64,000 nt of DNA, taken from NCBI RefSeq assembly GCF_030055425.1, contig NZ_JASFYE010000002.1:124001-188000 (forward strand). Reading direction: 5' to 3'. This DNA comes from Methanothermobacter sp. (GTDB lineage: Archaea; Methanobacteriota; Methanobacteria; Methanobacteriales; Methanothermobacteraceae). Below, piece after piece: positions 17,098-25,549 of the stretch; position 1 is the first letter of the stretch, and every line of letters begins with the position of its first letter. A program made the translations under genes and the position numbers. The notes under the pieces are model-generated. The model worked only from the letters and a program-made list of their open reading frames with translations. It had not been told where the DNA came from and did no database searches.

Positions 17098-17131
17098 AGT
17101 AGTGGAACTTTATGAGACCCCACAGCTACTT
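17097..17131 (+). terminator. Candidate hairpin at the end of the island operon
   Basis: AAGTAG (17097-17102) and CTACTT (17126-17131) can pair, extended by TGG/CCA inside, right after the last ABC gene. Only a short T-rich stretch follows, so termination is uncertain. It coincides with the return to the host base composition. Confidence 0.35.
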
Positions 17132-17168
17132 ATGTTTGCGTATTCAAGATAAATAATGGTGGGTTGTC

Positions 17169-18518
17169 ATGGGGAACTACTTCAACCCTGAAATAGAGAC
17201 AATGGAACGGGGGGACCTGGACGCCCTCGTGGAGGAAAGGATAAGGTATACAGTGAACTATGCCTACGAGAACTCCCCATTCTACAGTAAATGGTTCAGG
17301 AAAAACAAGATCAAACCCTCGGATATAAGGAGCCATGAGGACCTCAGGGAGCTCCCGATAATAACCGGTGAAACAGTCAGGGAAAACCAGCCCCCTGAAA
17401 GGGATGACTTCGAATTCAGATGCGCCCCATGGGAGGATATATACACCATACATGAGACCAGCGGTACCAGTGGAAGGCCTAAGTCCTTCTTCCTAACATG
17501 GGGGGACTGGCAGAGGTACGCCGAGAAGTACGCAAGGTCATTCGTATCCCAGGGATTTGAGAGGGGCGACAGGGTGGTTGTATGTGCCTCCTATGGCATG
17601 AACGTGGGTGCAAATACCATGACCCTCGCAGCGCAGAAGATAGGGATGACCATAATCCCCGAGGGCAAATGCACCTTTCCTGTGAGGATAATAGAGAGCT
17701 ACCGTCCCACGGGCATAGTTGCAAGCATATTCAAACTCCTGAGGCTTGCGAGGCGCATGAAGGAACAGGGCCTTGACCCCCGGGAGTCAAGTATAAGGAG
17801 ACTGGTTGTGGGTGGTGAAAGCTTCGCACCCGAATCAAGGGAGTACGTGGAGGAAATATGGGGCGTGGAAGTCTACAACACCTATGGAAGCACAGAGGGG
17901 ACCATGTGCGGAGAATGCCACATCAAGGAGGGCCTGCATGTCCCTGAGGACCTGGTGCACCTGGACGTTTATGATCCAGCCATGAGGGACTTTGTTGATG
18001 ATGGGGAGTGCGGCAGAATAGTCCTCACAACACTCCTGCCCGTGGGTGAGAAAACAGGGACCCTCCTCCTCAACTATGACACCGAGGACACCACGGTTGT
18101 AATCTCAAGGGATAGGTGCAAATGTGGAAGGACCCATATGAGGATAATGAACCCTGAAAGGGAGGCTGAGACCTTCTGGGTGGCAGGGCACCCGTTCAAC
18201 AGGGTTGATGTTGAGGCTGCAGTTTTCCAGAGGGAGAATATGGATTATCTAACAGGTGAATACGAGGCTTTCCTCTATGGTGACGAGGATGAGGGGCCAA
18301 TAACAATGAGGGTGTCTCTGGAGTGTGAGGACCCTGAAAACTGTGCCTTGGACCTAATAAAGGAGAACTTTATAAAGGCATTCTTCAAATATAAGAGAGA
18401 GCTCTACGAAGCATATACAGAGGGTCTTTTTGAGATACTTTTCAACTTCACAGGGCCAGGGGAACTTGAATTCTACAGGGTCAAGGGAAGACCAAAACGT
18501 ATCGTTGATAGAAGATAA
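17169..18518 (+). CDS. Coenzyme F390 synthetase / phenylacetate-CoA ligase family protein
   Basis: A 449-residue adenylate-forming enzyme of the PaaK-like family. IHETSGTSGRPKSFFLTWGDW is the P-loop (A3-like) motif, VVVGGESFAPESREYVEE and VYNTYGSTEGTMCGECH complete the ATP and substrate site; a Cys pair follows (RDRCKCGRTH). In Methanothermobacter, relatives adenylate the 8-OH of F420 to make F390, a signal of oxygen or redox stress. Several paralogues exist there, so the substrate of this one is not certain. ATG 17169 has GGTGGG upstream. First gene right of the island. Confidence 0.8.
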   Translation: MGNYFNPEIETMERGDLDALVEERIRYTVNYAYENSPFYSKWFRKNKIKPSDIRSHEDLRELPIITGETVRENQPPERDDFEFRCAPWEDIYTIHETSGTSGRPKSFFLTWGDWQRYAEKYARSFVSQGFERGDRVVVCASYGMNVGANTMTLAAQKIGMTIIPEGKCTFPVRIIESYRPTGIVASIFKLLRLARRMKEQGLDPRESSIRRLVVGGESFAPESREYVEEIWGVEVYNTYGSTEGTMCGECHIKEGLHVPEDLVHLDVYDPAMRDFVDDGECGRIVLTTLLPVGEKTGTLLLNYDTEDTTVVISRDRCKCGRTHMRIMNPEREAETFWVAGHPFNRVDVEAAVFQRENMDYLTGEYEAFLYGDEDEGPITMRVSLECEDPENCALDLIKENFIKAFFKYKRELYEAYTEGLFEILFNFTGPGELEFYRVKGRPKRIVDRR

Positions 18519-18564
18519 CGGCGATATTTGAGGTTGATACCGTCTTCAGCTTTGAGGTACAAGC

Positions 18565-19812
18565 ATGCTTAACGCAGAAACCTACGTCACATCAACAGAG
18601 GGGATCGGTGGAAGGATCCGGGTGCATAACAGGGACTTCCAGGTTGAGGAATTACCGCTCACAGAGCCAAGCGGGAGCGGACCCAACACCTGGATATGGA
18701 TGGAGAAAGAGGACAGGACAACCCTGGATGTCCTTCTGGACATTGCAAGGGAACTGCACCTTGACCGGAGGAGAATGGGATTCGCAGGGATGAAGGACAG
18801 AAACGCGGTAACCAGGCAGTGGATATGCGTCAGCAACACAGACCCCGAGGACCTTAAGAGAATAGAGGACCGAATCAGGAATGTCAGGTTCCTGAAGGTT
18901 ACATCCAATGAAAAAAAGCTCAGAATGGGTCAGCTAAGGGGTAACAGATTCAGGATTCTCATAAGGGACCCTGAAGCTGGTGACCCCCTTGAGAAGACCC
19001 GGGAGACCCTGGATGAGCTTCAGGAGAAGGGTGTTCCAAATTACTACGGATGGCAGCGATTCGGAAGCCCCAGGGCAATCACACACCTCGTTGGCAGGGC
19101 ACTGGTGCATGGTGATGTGAAGGGCGCAGTTGACACCTACATTGGAAACCCAATTGAGGGGGAATCCGAGCTTGTATCCAGGGCGAGACGGGCATATGAT
19201 ATGGGGGACCTTGAGGGTGCATATGAACTCATGCCTGCCTCTCTAAGATATGAGAGGATGATGCTCAGGGTCCTCATCAGGGACCTCAGAAAGGGAGAAC
19301 TCTCTGAAAAATCCTATATAACCGCGGTACATGCACTCCCCAAGCCCCTCAAGAGGATGTTCGTCCATGCCTACCAGTCCTACCTCTTTAACCGTGCGGT
19401 CAGTGAGAGGGCGGCTCTTGGCATAAACAGTTACCTTGAGGGTGACATCATCATAGACAATGAGCAGCACATAATCCATGACCCGGATCCAGGGGAGGTG
19501 GAGGAGATGATCCTCAACTTTGAGGCACACCCCACAGCGCCACTCTACGGTAGCAAGGTGCCACTGGCAGATGGAAAACCTGGGGAGATCGAGAGGAGAA
19601 TACTGGAGGAGGAGGGTGCTTCACCCCTAGACTTTAACTCCATAAAGGTTCCTAAACTTGGAAGCCATGGTATGAGAAGGTCCATAAGGTTCAGGATATG
19701 GGATGTTTCGGCCAGCAGTAACCATGAGGGAATCACAGTTGAATTTTCAATACCGAAGGGATGCTATGCGACATCTGTTTTAAGGGAGATAATGAAGAAG
19801 GACGTTGCATGA
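18565..19812 (+). CDS. truD: tRNA pseudouridine(13) synthase TruD
   Basis: A 415-residue TruD-family enzyme that makes pseudouridine 13 in tRNA. The catalytic Asp lies in [15 protein letters not shown] (about residue 75). [25 protein letters not shown] is the next family motif, and the long insertion of archaeal TruD follows. ATG 18565 has GAGGT 6 bases upstream. The end overlaps the next reading frame by a few bases if that gene uses TTG 19805. Confidence 0.93.
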   Translation: MLNAETYVTSTEGIGGRIRVHNRDFQVEELPLTEPSGSGPNTWIWMEKEDRTTLDVLLDIARELHLDRRRMGFAGMKDRNAVTRQWICVSNTDPEDLKRIEDRIRNVRFLKVTSNEKKLRMGQLRGNRFRILIRDPEAGDPLEKTRETLDELQEKGVPNYYGWQRFGSPRAITHLVGRALVHGDVKGAVDTYIGNPIEGESELVSRARRAYDMGDLEGAYELMPASLRYERMMLRVLIRDLRKGELSEKSYITAVHALPKPLKRMFVHAYQSYLFNRAVSERAALGINSYLEGDIIIDNEQHIIHDPDPGEVEEMILNFEAHPTAPLYGSKVPLADGKPGEIERRILEEEGASPLDFNSIKVPKLGSHGMRRSIRFRIWDVSASSNHEGITVEFSIPKGCYATSVLREIMKKDVA

Positions 19813-20236
19813 ACTGTTAGATCTTATGGAGATGGTTAATTTGGAGATCAGCTGCAGAATCATTTCAAGGGGAAAGGGAAGGGGTTCTGTGATAATGTCA
19901 GATAAGCCCCTGAGTTTCCTTGGAGGTGTTGACCCACAGACAGGTACTATTATTGATCCCCGCCACCCCCTGCATGGCAGGAGTATGAGCGGGAAGGTCC
20001 TTGTGATACCTGGTGGTAAGGGTTCAACGGTTGGATCCTATGTCATATTCCAGATGTCAAAGAATGGTACGGCGCCAGCAGCCATAATATGCTCAAATGC
20101 AGAGCCAATAATCGCCACTGGAGCCATAATGGCAGGTATACCCATGGTTGACAGGCCAGAGGCCGATCTTTTTCAAATGCTAGAGGATTCAGTGGAGGTT
20201 GAGGTGGACGCGGTTGAGGGAAAAATCAGGGTCTAG
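19805..20236 (+). CDS. Aconitase X small subunit (DUF126; phosphomevalonate dehydratase small subunit)
   Basis: A protein of about 130-143 residues with the DUF126 core [50 protein letters not shown]. In archaea this subunit joins a large AcnX subunit to dehydrate 5-phosphomevalonate in the modified mevalonate pathway to isoprenoids. The large subunit is not in the window. The start is uncertain: TTG 19805 overlaps truD, while ATG 19832 or TTG 19841 would fit the usual compact N-terminus better. Confidence 0.85.
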   Translation: MHELLDLMEMVNLEISCRIISRGKGRGSVIMSDKPLSFLGGVDPQTGTIIDPRHPLHGRSMSGKVLVIPGGKGSTVGSYVIFQMSKNGTAPAAIICSNAEPIIATGAIMAGIPMVDRPEADLFQMLEDSVEVEVDAVEGKIRV

Positions 20237-20258
20237 GGGTTACACCCACCATACAGGG

Positions 20259-20609
20259 TCATGATTCAATGGCGGATCTCAGCACACCACCTGAAGCCCC
20301 GCCGAGTATCCCGAGACTCACATCCCCTGCAAGGGCGTAGATGAGTATTGAGAGGATGGCTGCATTCATTGATCCAGTTTTAAGGTAAACAATGAGGATA
20401 TTTATCAATCCCACGGCAGCCCCCATGATGGCCCCATTGAGGGCACCTACTGGATATTCACCATCTGCAATGTAACCACATACCAATGCCGCCACGATTA
20501 TTGAGAGTATACCTGTGAATGATGGAATCACAAATCTGAATACGGGTCCAAGGACTGCCGTTAGTAATATGCCTGCAGCAACTGCCTTCCAGCTGAATCT
20601 CAATTCCAT
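20259..20609 (-). CDS. DUF5518-like small membrane protein
   Basis: A 116-residue, very hydrophobic protein with four predicted helices rich in Gly and Ala (for example GALNGAIMGAAVGLINILIVYL). This small-residue pattern is that of the glycine-rich membrane proteins common in methanogens (DUF5518-type, my recollection). Function unknown. ATG at 20609 on the minus strand; divergent from the gene at 20709. Confidence 0.6.
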   Translation of the reverse strand: MELRFSWKAVAAGILLTAVLGPVFRFVIPSFTGILSIIVAALVCGYIADGEYPVGALNGAIMGAAVGLINILIVYLKTGSMNAAILSILIYALAGDVSLGILGGASGGVLRSAIES

Positions 20610-20708
20610 TACTGATCACCCAGAGATAATAAATTTGCAGCGATATATAATCTTTGGCATGAGACAGGATGCATATAATCTGTTATTCCAGGACATGGGG
20701 ACCATTAA

Positions 20709-21248
20709 ATGGACAGGAAATACTTCTCAGTTTTTCTTGCAGTGTGGACGGTAGCATTTCTAATTGCAGGGTCGGTGCCCTACCTCAGATTTAAACTCAT
20801 AGCCGGACTTATCATATTCCTCTTTATTTCAGGATTCGCTAAAAGGTCCCCTAAAAAAGAAGCACTTTATATTGCTGCGATACTCTACCCTCCAGCTGAG
20901 CTTGCACTGAAATTTTCAGTGACCCTTATCGACCCTGTAGCAGTTAATATGGCTGAACACTTCATTGCAGGGGCCCTGGCTGCCCTCGCAGCATCCGTGG
21001 TTCTTGAGAGAGCACTTGAGAAGCTGGATGGGTGGGATGAACTTGCATTTACTGTATCAGCAGCGGTTCTCTTCTGTCTCTTATATGAGATCACGGGCTA
21101 TATGGTTTACTATGAGCCATCCGCCATCCTCTACTCTGATACCATGAGGGATCTTTCCATGAACATTGCAGGGGCGGTGATGACAGCATCCATCACCACA
21201 TGGTATGATAGCAGATCAGGGGACCGATGGCGGCACAGGCGGCTCTGA
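20709..21248 (+). CDS. Hypothetical membrane protein, about five helices
   Basis: A 179-residue membrane protein. Hydrophobic segments lie at about 7-22, 28-43, 52-72, 80-97 and 108-130, with a last one near 148-163. Charged residues within the helices (AEHF in the fourth, LYEITGY in the fifth) resemble small membrane hydrolase- or carrier-like proteins, but I recognise no family. Its last ~33 bases overlap the convergent pilin-like gene on the other strand (21216-21455). Confidence 0.6.
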   Translation: MDRKYFSVFLAVWTVAFLIAGSVPYLRFKLIAGLIIFLFISGFAKRSPKKEALYIAAILYPPAELALKFSVTLIDPVAVNMAEHFIAGALAALAASVVLERALEKLDGWDELAFTVSAAVLFCLLYEITGYMVYYEPSAILYSDTMRDLSMNIAGAVMTASITTWYDSRSGDRWRHRRL

Positions 21249-21455
21249 ACTGTTGTTTACAGGTGGAGCACCACCCCCTCCAGTGTCACCGGCATCAGTA
21301 TTATTTCGAACCTCAGCGGTATCCTGTGCAGAGTTCAGGGTGCTTCTCTGGAAGTATGACCTGTAAATCACAAGCGCCAGGATAGCAACCACTATTATGG
21401 CCCCAAATAGCAGGATATATTCTGATGATGACTGTCCTGCTTCATCCTTAATCAA
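21216..21455 (-). CDS. Class III signal peptide (pilin-like) protein 1
   Basis: A 79-residue type IV pilin-like protein. MIKDEAGQSSSEYILLFGAIIVVAIL is the archaeal class III signal: charged leader, G/Q cleavage site, S-x-E-Y-x-L-L, then the helix. The peptidase EppA would cut at Gly-Gln, exposing the helix for filament assembly. The tail is Gly/Pro-rich with NNS and NNT sequons. Downstream paralogue of the next gene, with a shared 51-nt identical stretch. Confidence 0.78.
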   Translation of the reverse strand: MIKDEAGQSSSEYILLFGAIIVVAILALVIYRSYFQRSTLNSAQDTAEVRNNTDAGDTGGGGAPPVNNSSEPPVPPSVP

Positions 21456-21681
21456 TTTAACACCTATATCGTTGGGTTAGGTTCAACAGGAGGAACCACT
21501 GGAGGTTTTATGGGTTTGCCCGGTGGTTCTATGGGTTTTGGTTCGGGAACAGGTTTCGGGGATGTTGAATTATTTGCACTGGCATTTTTAGCGGCATCTG
21601 AGCCATTAATATTTTTTCTGACATCCTGAATATCCTGTGCAGAGTTCAGGGTGCTTCTCTGGAAGTATGACCTGTAAATCA
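21320..21681. repeat. 51-nt exact direct repeat shared by the two pilin-like genes
   Basis: Bases 21320-21370 and 21631-21681 are identical. The segment encodes the end of the pilin helix and the following [16 protein letters not shown]. Flanking sequence differs far more, including at silent sites. That pattern suggests recent duplication with strong selection or gene conversion over this stretch. Confidence 0.85.
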
Positions 21682-21799
21682 GTATCGCCACAATTGAAAT
21701 GACGATCACACCCCCAAAGAGGAGGATGTACTCGGCTGCACCCTGCCCTTCTTCATCAACAACTAATGAGGCAAGACCCGTAACATCACCCCCTGTCAT
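21464..21799 (-). CDS. Class III signal peptide (pilin-like) protein 2
   Basis: A 111-residue paralogue of the preceding protein. The class III motif [25 protein letters not shown] sits after a longer leader (about 18 residues); cleavage is expected between Gly and Gln. After the shared [15 protein letters not shown] comes an Asn/Ser-rich stretch and a Pro/Lys-rich tail ([16 protein letters not shown]...), probably extended or glycosylated. It is upstream in a two-gene pilin operon. A doubled ATATGACAGG lies at its start. Confidence 0.78.
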   Translation of the reverse strand: MTGGDVTGLASLVVDEEGQGAAEYILLFGGVIVISIVAILIYRSYFQRSTLNSAQDIQDVRKNINGSDAAKNASANNSTSPKPVPEPKPIEPPGKPIKPPVVPPVEPNPTI

Positions 21800-21876
21800 A
21801 TCCTGTCATATATTAATAAGTTCCAATCAAAATATATAATTTTCCCGAGGTTCATATTATTCTAACAGGTGTTTCA

Positions 21877-23085
21877 ATGAGGTTCGCGGTAAAGGGGGAA
21901 CTTGTAGACCTTGAATCAGGGGATCATGAGAGAAGATACATTCTGATCGACAACGGAAAAATAGCGTCTGTTGAGAGGCACATAAAAGGCGTTGATTTGG
22001 TTGATGCCTCAGACAGATTCATTCTACCAGGCTTCATAGACCTCCATGTGCATATCATGGAGGATGGATTCAGGGTGGAGAGCAAACTTGAGGATCCCCT
22101 CTCACTCTACTTCTACAGGGCACTTGAGAACATGAGGAAAACGCTCCACGCGGGTGTTACAACGGTAAGGGATGCTGGGCTGGCTGACATGGGCGTTAAA
22201 ATGGCATCTGAAGCCCACATGATCCAGTCACCCCGCATGCAGATAAGTGTCACACCCCTATCGGTGACTGGAGGACACTTTGACTTCCACACCCGCTCGG
22301 GAATGAACATTGAGCGAACATACCCCGGTCTCCCCTCAGGTATCTGTGATGGCGTCTCTGATGTGCGGAAAAAGACCCGGGAGGTCCTCAGGGCAGGGGC
22401 AGATGTTGTGAAGGTCATGGCAACTGGCGGTGTTATGAGCAGCACCGACTCCCCATCTGACACACAGTTCACGGTTAAAGAACTTGCCGCAGTGGTGGAG
22501 GAGGCATCATTCAGAGGAAAAAGGGTGATGGTCCATGCACATGGACTTCAGGGGATAAGGAACTCCCTGAGGGCGGGGGTGCATTCTGTTGAACATGGTA
22601 CATACATCGATGGAAGAACAGCAGCTGAGATGTCTGAAAGGGGTGTCTACCTTGTACCAACATTCCTGGTAACCCGCCTTAACTGCAGAAGGGCAATGCG
22701 CGGTGAACTCCCGGAATACAGCAGAAAGGACGCCATTGAAGTCGCCAGGGTCCACAGGGACAACATGGAAACAGCCAATGAAAAGGGGGTTAGGATGGTC
22801 ATGGGAACCGATTCAGGGGTTATTGAACATGGCAGGAATCTCATGGAACTCTCTTATCTCACAGAAATCGGCATGGAGCCACTGGAAGCATTGAGGGCTG
22901 GAACTGTACATGCAGCAGAGTGCATGGGTTGGGAAGACCGTATAGGAACTCTGGATAGGGGTAAGATCGCGGATATTGTTATAACTGGTGTCGATCCGGT
23001 TGAGGAGATTGAAAAACTTTCAGACCTGGGGAATATTCAGTGGGTTATACGGGATGGTGTAATCTACAGGTCCCCGGACGACTGA
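21877..23085 (+). CDS. Metal-dependent amidohydrolase (imidazolonepropionase/prolidase-like)
   Basis: A 402-residue amidohydrolase-superfamily enzyme. Metal ligands are visible in LPGFIDLHVHIMED (HxH), the carboxylatable Lys in ADVVKVMATGG, His in MVHAHGLQG and SVEHGTYID, and the Asp in MVMGTDSGV. This set is that of the binuclear-metal group with Xaa-Pro dipeptidase, imidazolonepropionase-like and aryldialkylphosphatase-like members. Substrate cannot be predicted. ATG 21877 with AGGTG 5 bases upstream. Cytoplasmic, no signal peptide. Confidence 0.8.
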   Translation: MRFAVKGELVDLESGDHERRYILIDNGKIASVERHIKGVDLVDASDRFILPGFIDLHVHIMEDGFRVESKLEDPLSLYFYRALENMRKTLHAGVTTVRDAGLADMGVKMASEAHMIQSPRMQISVTPLSVTGGHFDFHTRSGMNIERTYPGLPSGICDGVSDVRKKTREVLRAGADVVKVMATGGVMSSTDSPSDTQFTVKELAAVVEEASFRGKRVMVHAHGLQGIRNSLRAGVHSVEHGTYIDGRTAAEMSERGVYLVPTFLVTRLNCRRAMRGELPEYSRKDAIEVARVHRDNMETANEKGVRMVMGTDSGVIEHGRNLMELSYLTEIGMEPLEALRAGTVHAAECMGWEDRIGTLDRGKIADIVITGVDPVEEIEKLSDLGNIQWVIRDGVIYRSPDD

Positions 23086-23168
23086 TATCTACTTAATGTG
23101 AAGGGGAGGTGCTTGACCACCCCCAGCGGTGTCACCCACCGGCGAATGATATCTGCTTACTGTGAAGG
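23083..23168 (+). repeat. Direct repeat around the copA leader (two 22-bp copies)
   Basis: TGATATCT-A/G-CTTA-A/C-TGTGAAGG occurs at 23083-23104 and 23147-23168 (20 of 22 bases the same, 64-base spacing). Copy 2 contains the AAGGTG ribosome-binding site of copA; copy 1 covers the stop of the amidohydrolase. Between them lie C-rich and GGTG blocks. It could be a paired regulatory site or a small duplication. Confidence 0.6.
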
Positions 23169-23176
23169 TGTCCTGG

Positions 23177-25549
23177 ATGAAAAGGATAAAGATAAGGATA
23201 GGCGGAATGGGGTGCGCAGCATGCGCCCTCAAGATAGAGGATTCACTTAAGAACCTTGAGGGAGTATCTGATGCCTTGGTTAACCTTGTGGAGGGCACGG
23301 TATCTGTTGAGTATGACCCTGAAACTGTGGGGCTCCCATCACTGGAGGCCGCCATAGAGGAAGCGGGTTACAGTGTCATCAATGAACACCTGACTGTTCT
23401 TGTAGGGGGTATGAGCTGTGCAATGTGTGTACAGAGGATAGAATCAGCACTGAAGGAACTTGAGGGCGTGAGTGATGCAACGGTCAACCTTGCAGCTGAA
23501 AAGGCATACATAGCCTACAACCCATCCCTTGCATCAGCAGAGGATTTCAAAAGGATCATCGAGGACCTCGGCTATGAATTCATGGGAACCGAGGGTGATG
23601 ATGAGATTCAGGAGGACCAGGGCCCAAAGCTGAGAAGAATAGCTGTGGGTTTTGGTGTTTCACTGCCTCTCATGGCCATGATGTACCTGGGTATACACCC
23701 ACCGGTAAATGAGGGCCTCTTCATGCTCCTGGTCTCTGTGATACCATTCGCATATGTATCAGAACCGATATTCAGGGGTGCACTGCGGTCCCTGAGATCA
23801 GGAACACTTGACATGGATGTTATGTACTCCATGGGTATAGGGGTGGCTTTCCTTTCAAGTTTACTTGGTACCGTGGGGCTTCTCCCATCGAGTTTCATGT
23901 TCTATGAGACAGCCCTGATGCTGGCATCCTTCCTGACACTCGGAAGGTACCTTGAGGCAAGGGCCAGGGGAAAGACATCAGGGGCGATAAGGAGGCTCAT
24001 GGAACTCCAGCCCGACACCGCCACCATCCTCAGGGAAGGGAAGGAGGTTGAGGTCAGGGCTGATGACCTGGCTGAGGGTGACGTGGTTGTTGTGAGGCCT
24101 GGTGACAGGATACCCGCGGATGGTCGGGTTCTTGAGGGAGAATCATATGTGGATGAATCCATGATCACAGGGGAACCGCTCCCTGTACTTAAAACCAGGG
24201 GATCTGAGGTTATCGCAGGGACCATAAACACCGATGGGGTGCTTAGGTTCAGGGTTGAGCGAACAGGGGATGATACATTCCTTTCCAGAATCATAGGCTT
24301 GGTTGATGAGGCCCAGGCATCAAAGCCACCGGTTCAGAGGATCGCTGACAGGGCTGTGTCCTATTTCATTCCAGCTGTTCTTACAGTTGCACTGGCAGCA
24401 TTTCTATTCTGGTACCTTGTTGAGGGGGCCGGTCTTCTAATATCGGTCACGGTACTGATCTCGGTACTCGTTGTGGCCTGCCCCTGCGCCCTTGGACTTG
24501 CAACACCAACTGCGGTGACTGTTGGTATAGGAAGGGGGGCTGAACTTGGAATACTCATAAAGAAGGGCGAGGCACTTGAGGTTGCAGGCAGGATATCCTG
24601 CGTACTCTTTGATAAGACAGGCACACTTACAGAGGGGAAACCCGAGGTCACGGACATCTTTGGGGACGTGCTGGAGTATGCAGCTGCCCTTGAGGCCAGA
24701 TCAAGGCACCCCATCGCAGTTGCGGTCACAGAGAGGGCCATGATGGAGGGCCTGGAGATACCAGAGGTTGAAGATTTCAGGGCCATTCCAGGAAAGGGCC
24801 TTGAGGGTAAAATCAACTCCCAACATGTGATTGCAGGTAACAGGGCCCTCATGGATGAATTCGGTGTGGAGATTCCAGGGGATGCCGAGAAATTAGAATC
24901 AGAGGGGAAGACAGTGGTCATGGTTGCAGCTGACGGCGAGTTTAAGGGGGTTATAGCGGTCTCTGACAGGATAAAACCCGGCTCAGCAGCCGCTGTAGGG
25001 GAACTTGAAAGGATGGGAATCAGAACGGCAATGATCACCGGGGATAACAGGAGGACGGCTGAGAAGGTGGCAGGGGAAGTGGGAATCAGCACCGTCATCG
25101 CGGAGGTCCTGCCTGAGGATAAGGCATCAAGGGTCTCTGAACTCAGATCACGTGGTGTGGGAGTTGCCTTTGTGGGTGATGGTATAAATGATGCCCCCGC
25201 CCTCTCAGAGGCAGATCTCGGGATTGCACTGGGAGGGGGAACGGATGTTGCAAAGGAGGCAGGTGAGGTGGTCCTTGTTGGTGATGACCCGCTTGATACC
25301 GCGGCAGCTCTCCAGCTTGCAGGTAAGGTCATCTCAAGGATAAAGCAGAACCTCTTCTGGGCCTTCGCCTACAACGTGATACTCATACCTGTGGCTGCCG
25401 GCGCCCTTTACCCTCTGGGGGTGGTGTTCAGGCCAGAGTATGCCGGCCTGGCAATGGCCCTGAGCTCAGTCACCGTGGTTTCACTGTCACTTTCACTCAG
25501 AGGGTACACCCCACCTGCAAGAAGGTTGAGGGAGATTAAAGAAAATTAG
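23177..25549 (+). CDS. Copper-type P1B ATPase (CopA-like)
   Basis: A 790-residue heavy-metal exporter. Two N-terminal HMA domains carry GMGCAAC and GMSCAMC metal sites. The membrane CPC motif is in [13 protein letters not shown], the phosphorylation site is [11 protein letters not shown], the HP motif is SRHPIAVAV and the hinge is [13 protein letters not shown] plus CxxC HMA domains indicates Cu+ (or Ag+) transport out of the cell. I start at ATG 23177 (AAGGTG six bases upstream); GTG 23162 is a possible longer start. The end overlaps convergent polC by four bases. Confidence 0.92.
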   Translation: MKRIKIRIGGMGCAACALKIEDSLKNLEGVSDALVNLVEGTVSVEYDPETVGLPSLEAAIEEAGYSVINEHLTVLVGGMSCAMCVQRIESALKELEGVSDATVNLAAEKAYIAYNPSLASAEDFKRIIEDLGYEFMGTEGDDEIQEDQGPKLRRIAVGFGVSLPLMAMMYLGIHPPVNEGLFMLLVSVIPFAYVSEPIFRGALRSLRSGTLDMDVMYSMGIGVAFLSSLLGTVGLLPSSFMFYETALMLASFLTLGRYLEARARGKTSGAIRRLMELQPDTATILREGKEVEVRADDLAEGDVVVVRPGDRIPADGRVLEGESYVDESMITGEPLPVLKTRGSEVIAGTINTDGVLRFRVERTGDDTFLSRIIGLVDEAQASKPPVQRIADRAVSYFIPAVLTVALAAFLFWYLVEGAGLLISVTVLISVLVVACPCALGLATPTAVTVGIGRGAELGILIKKGEALEVAGRISCVLFDKTGTLTEGKPEVTDIFGDVLEYAAALEARSRHPIAVAVTERAMMEGLEIPEVEDFRAIPGKGLEGKINSQHVIAGNRALMDEFGVEIPGDAEKLESEGKTVVMVAADGEFKGVIAVSDRIKPGSAAAVGELERMGIRTAMITGDNRRTAEKVAGEVGISTVIAEVLPEDKASRVSELRSRGVGVAFVGDGINDAPALSEADLGIALGGGTDVAKEAGEVVLVGDDPLDTAAALQLAGKVISRIKQNLFWAFAYNVILIPVAAGALYPLGVVFRPEYAGLAMALSSVTVVSLSLSLRGYTPPARRLREIKEN

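Noticed and set aside
7430-17168. Integrase, insertion sequence or att repeats at the island edges
   Set aside because: No transposase or integrase gene, no terminal inverted repeats and no second copy of the tRNA 3' end were seen, so no mobile element is annotated.
24361-25332. 323-codon open frame on the minus strand inside the copper ATPase
   Set aside because: It lies fully opposite a clear P1B ATPase gene; its product is Ser/Pro/Thr-rich low-complexity, as expected of a shadow frame.
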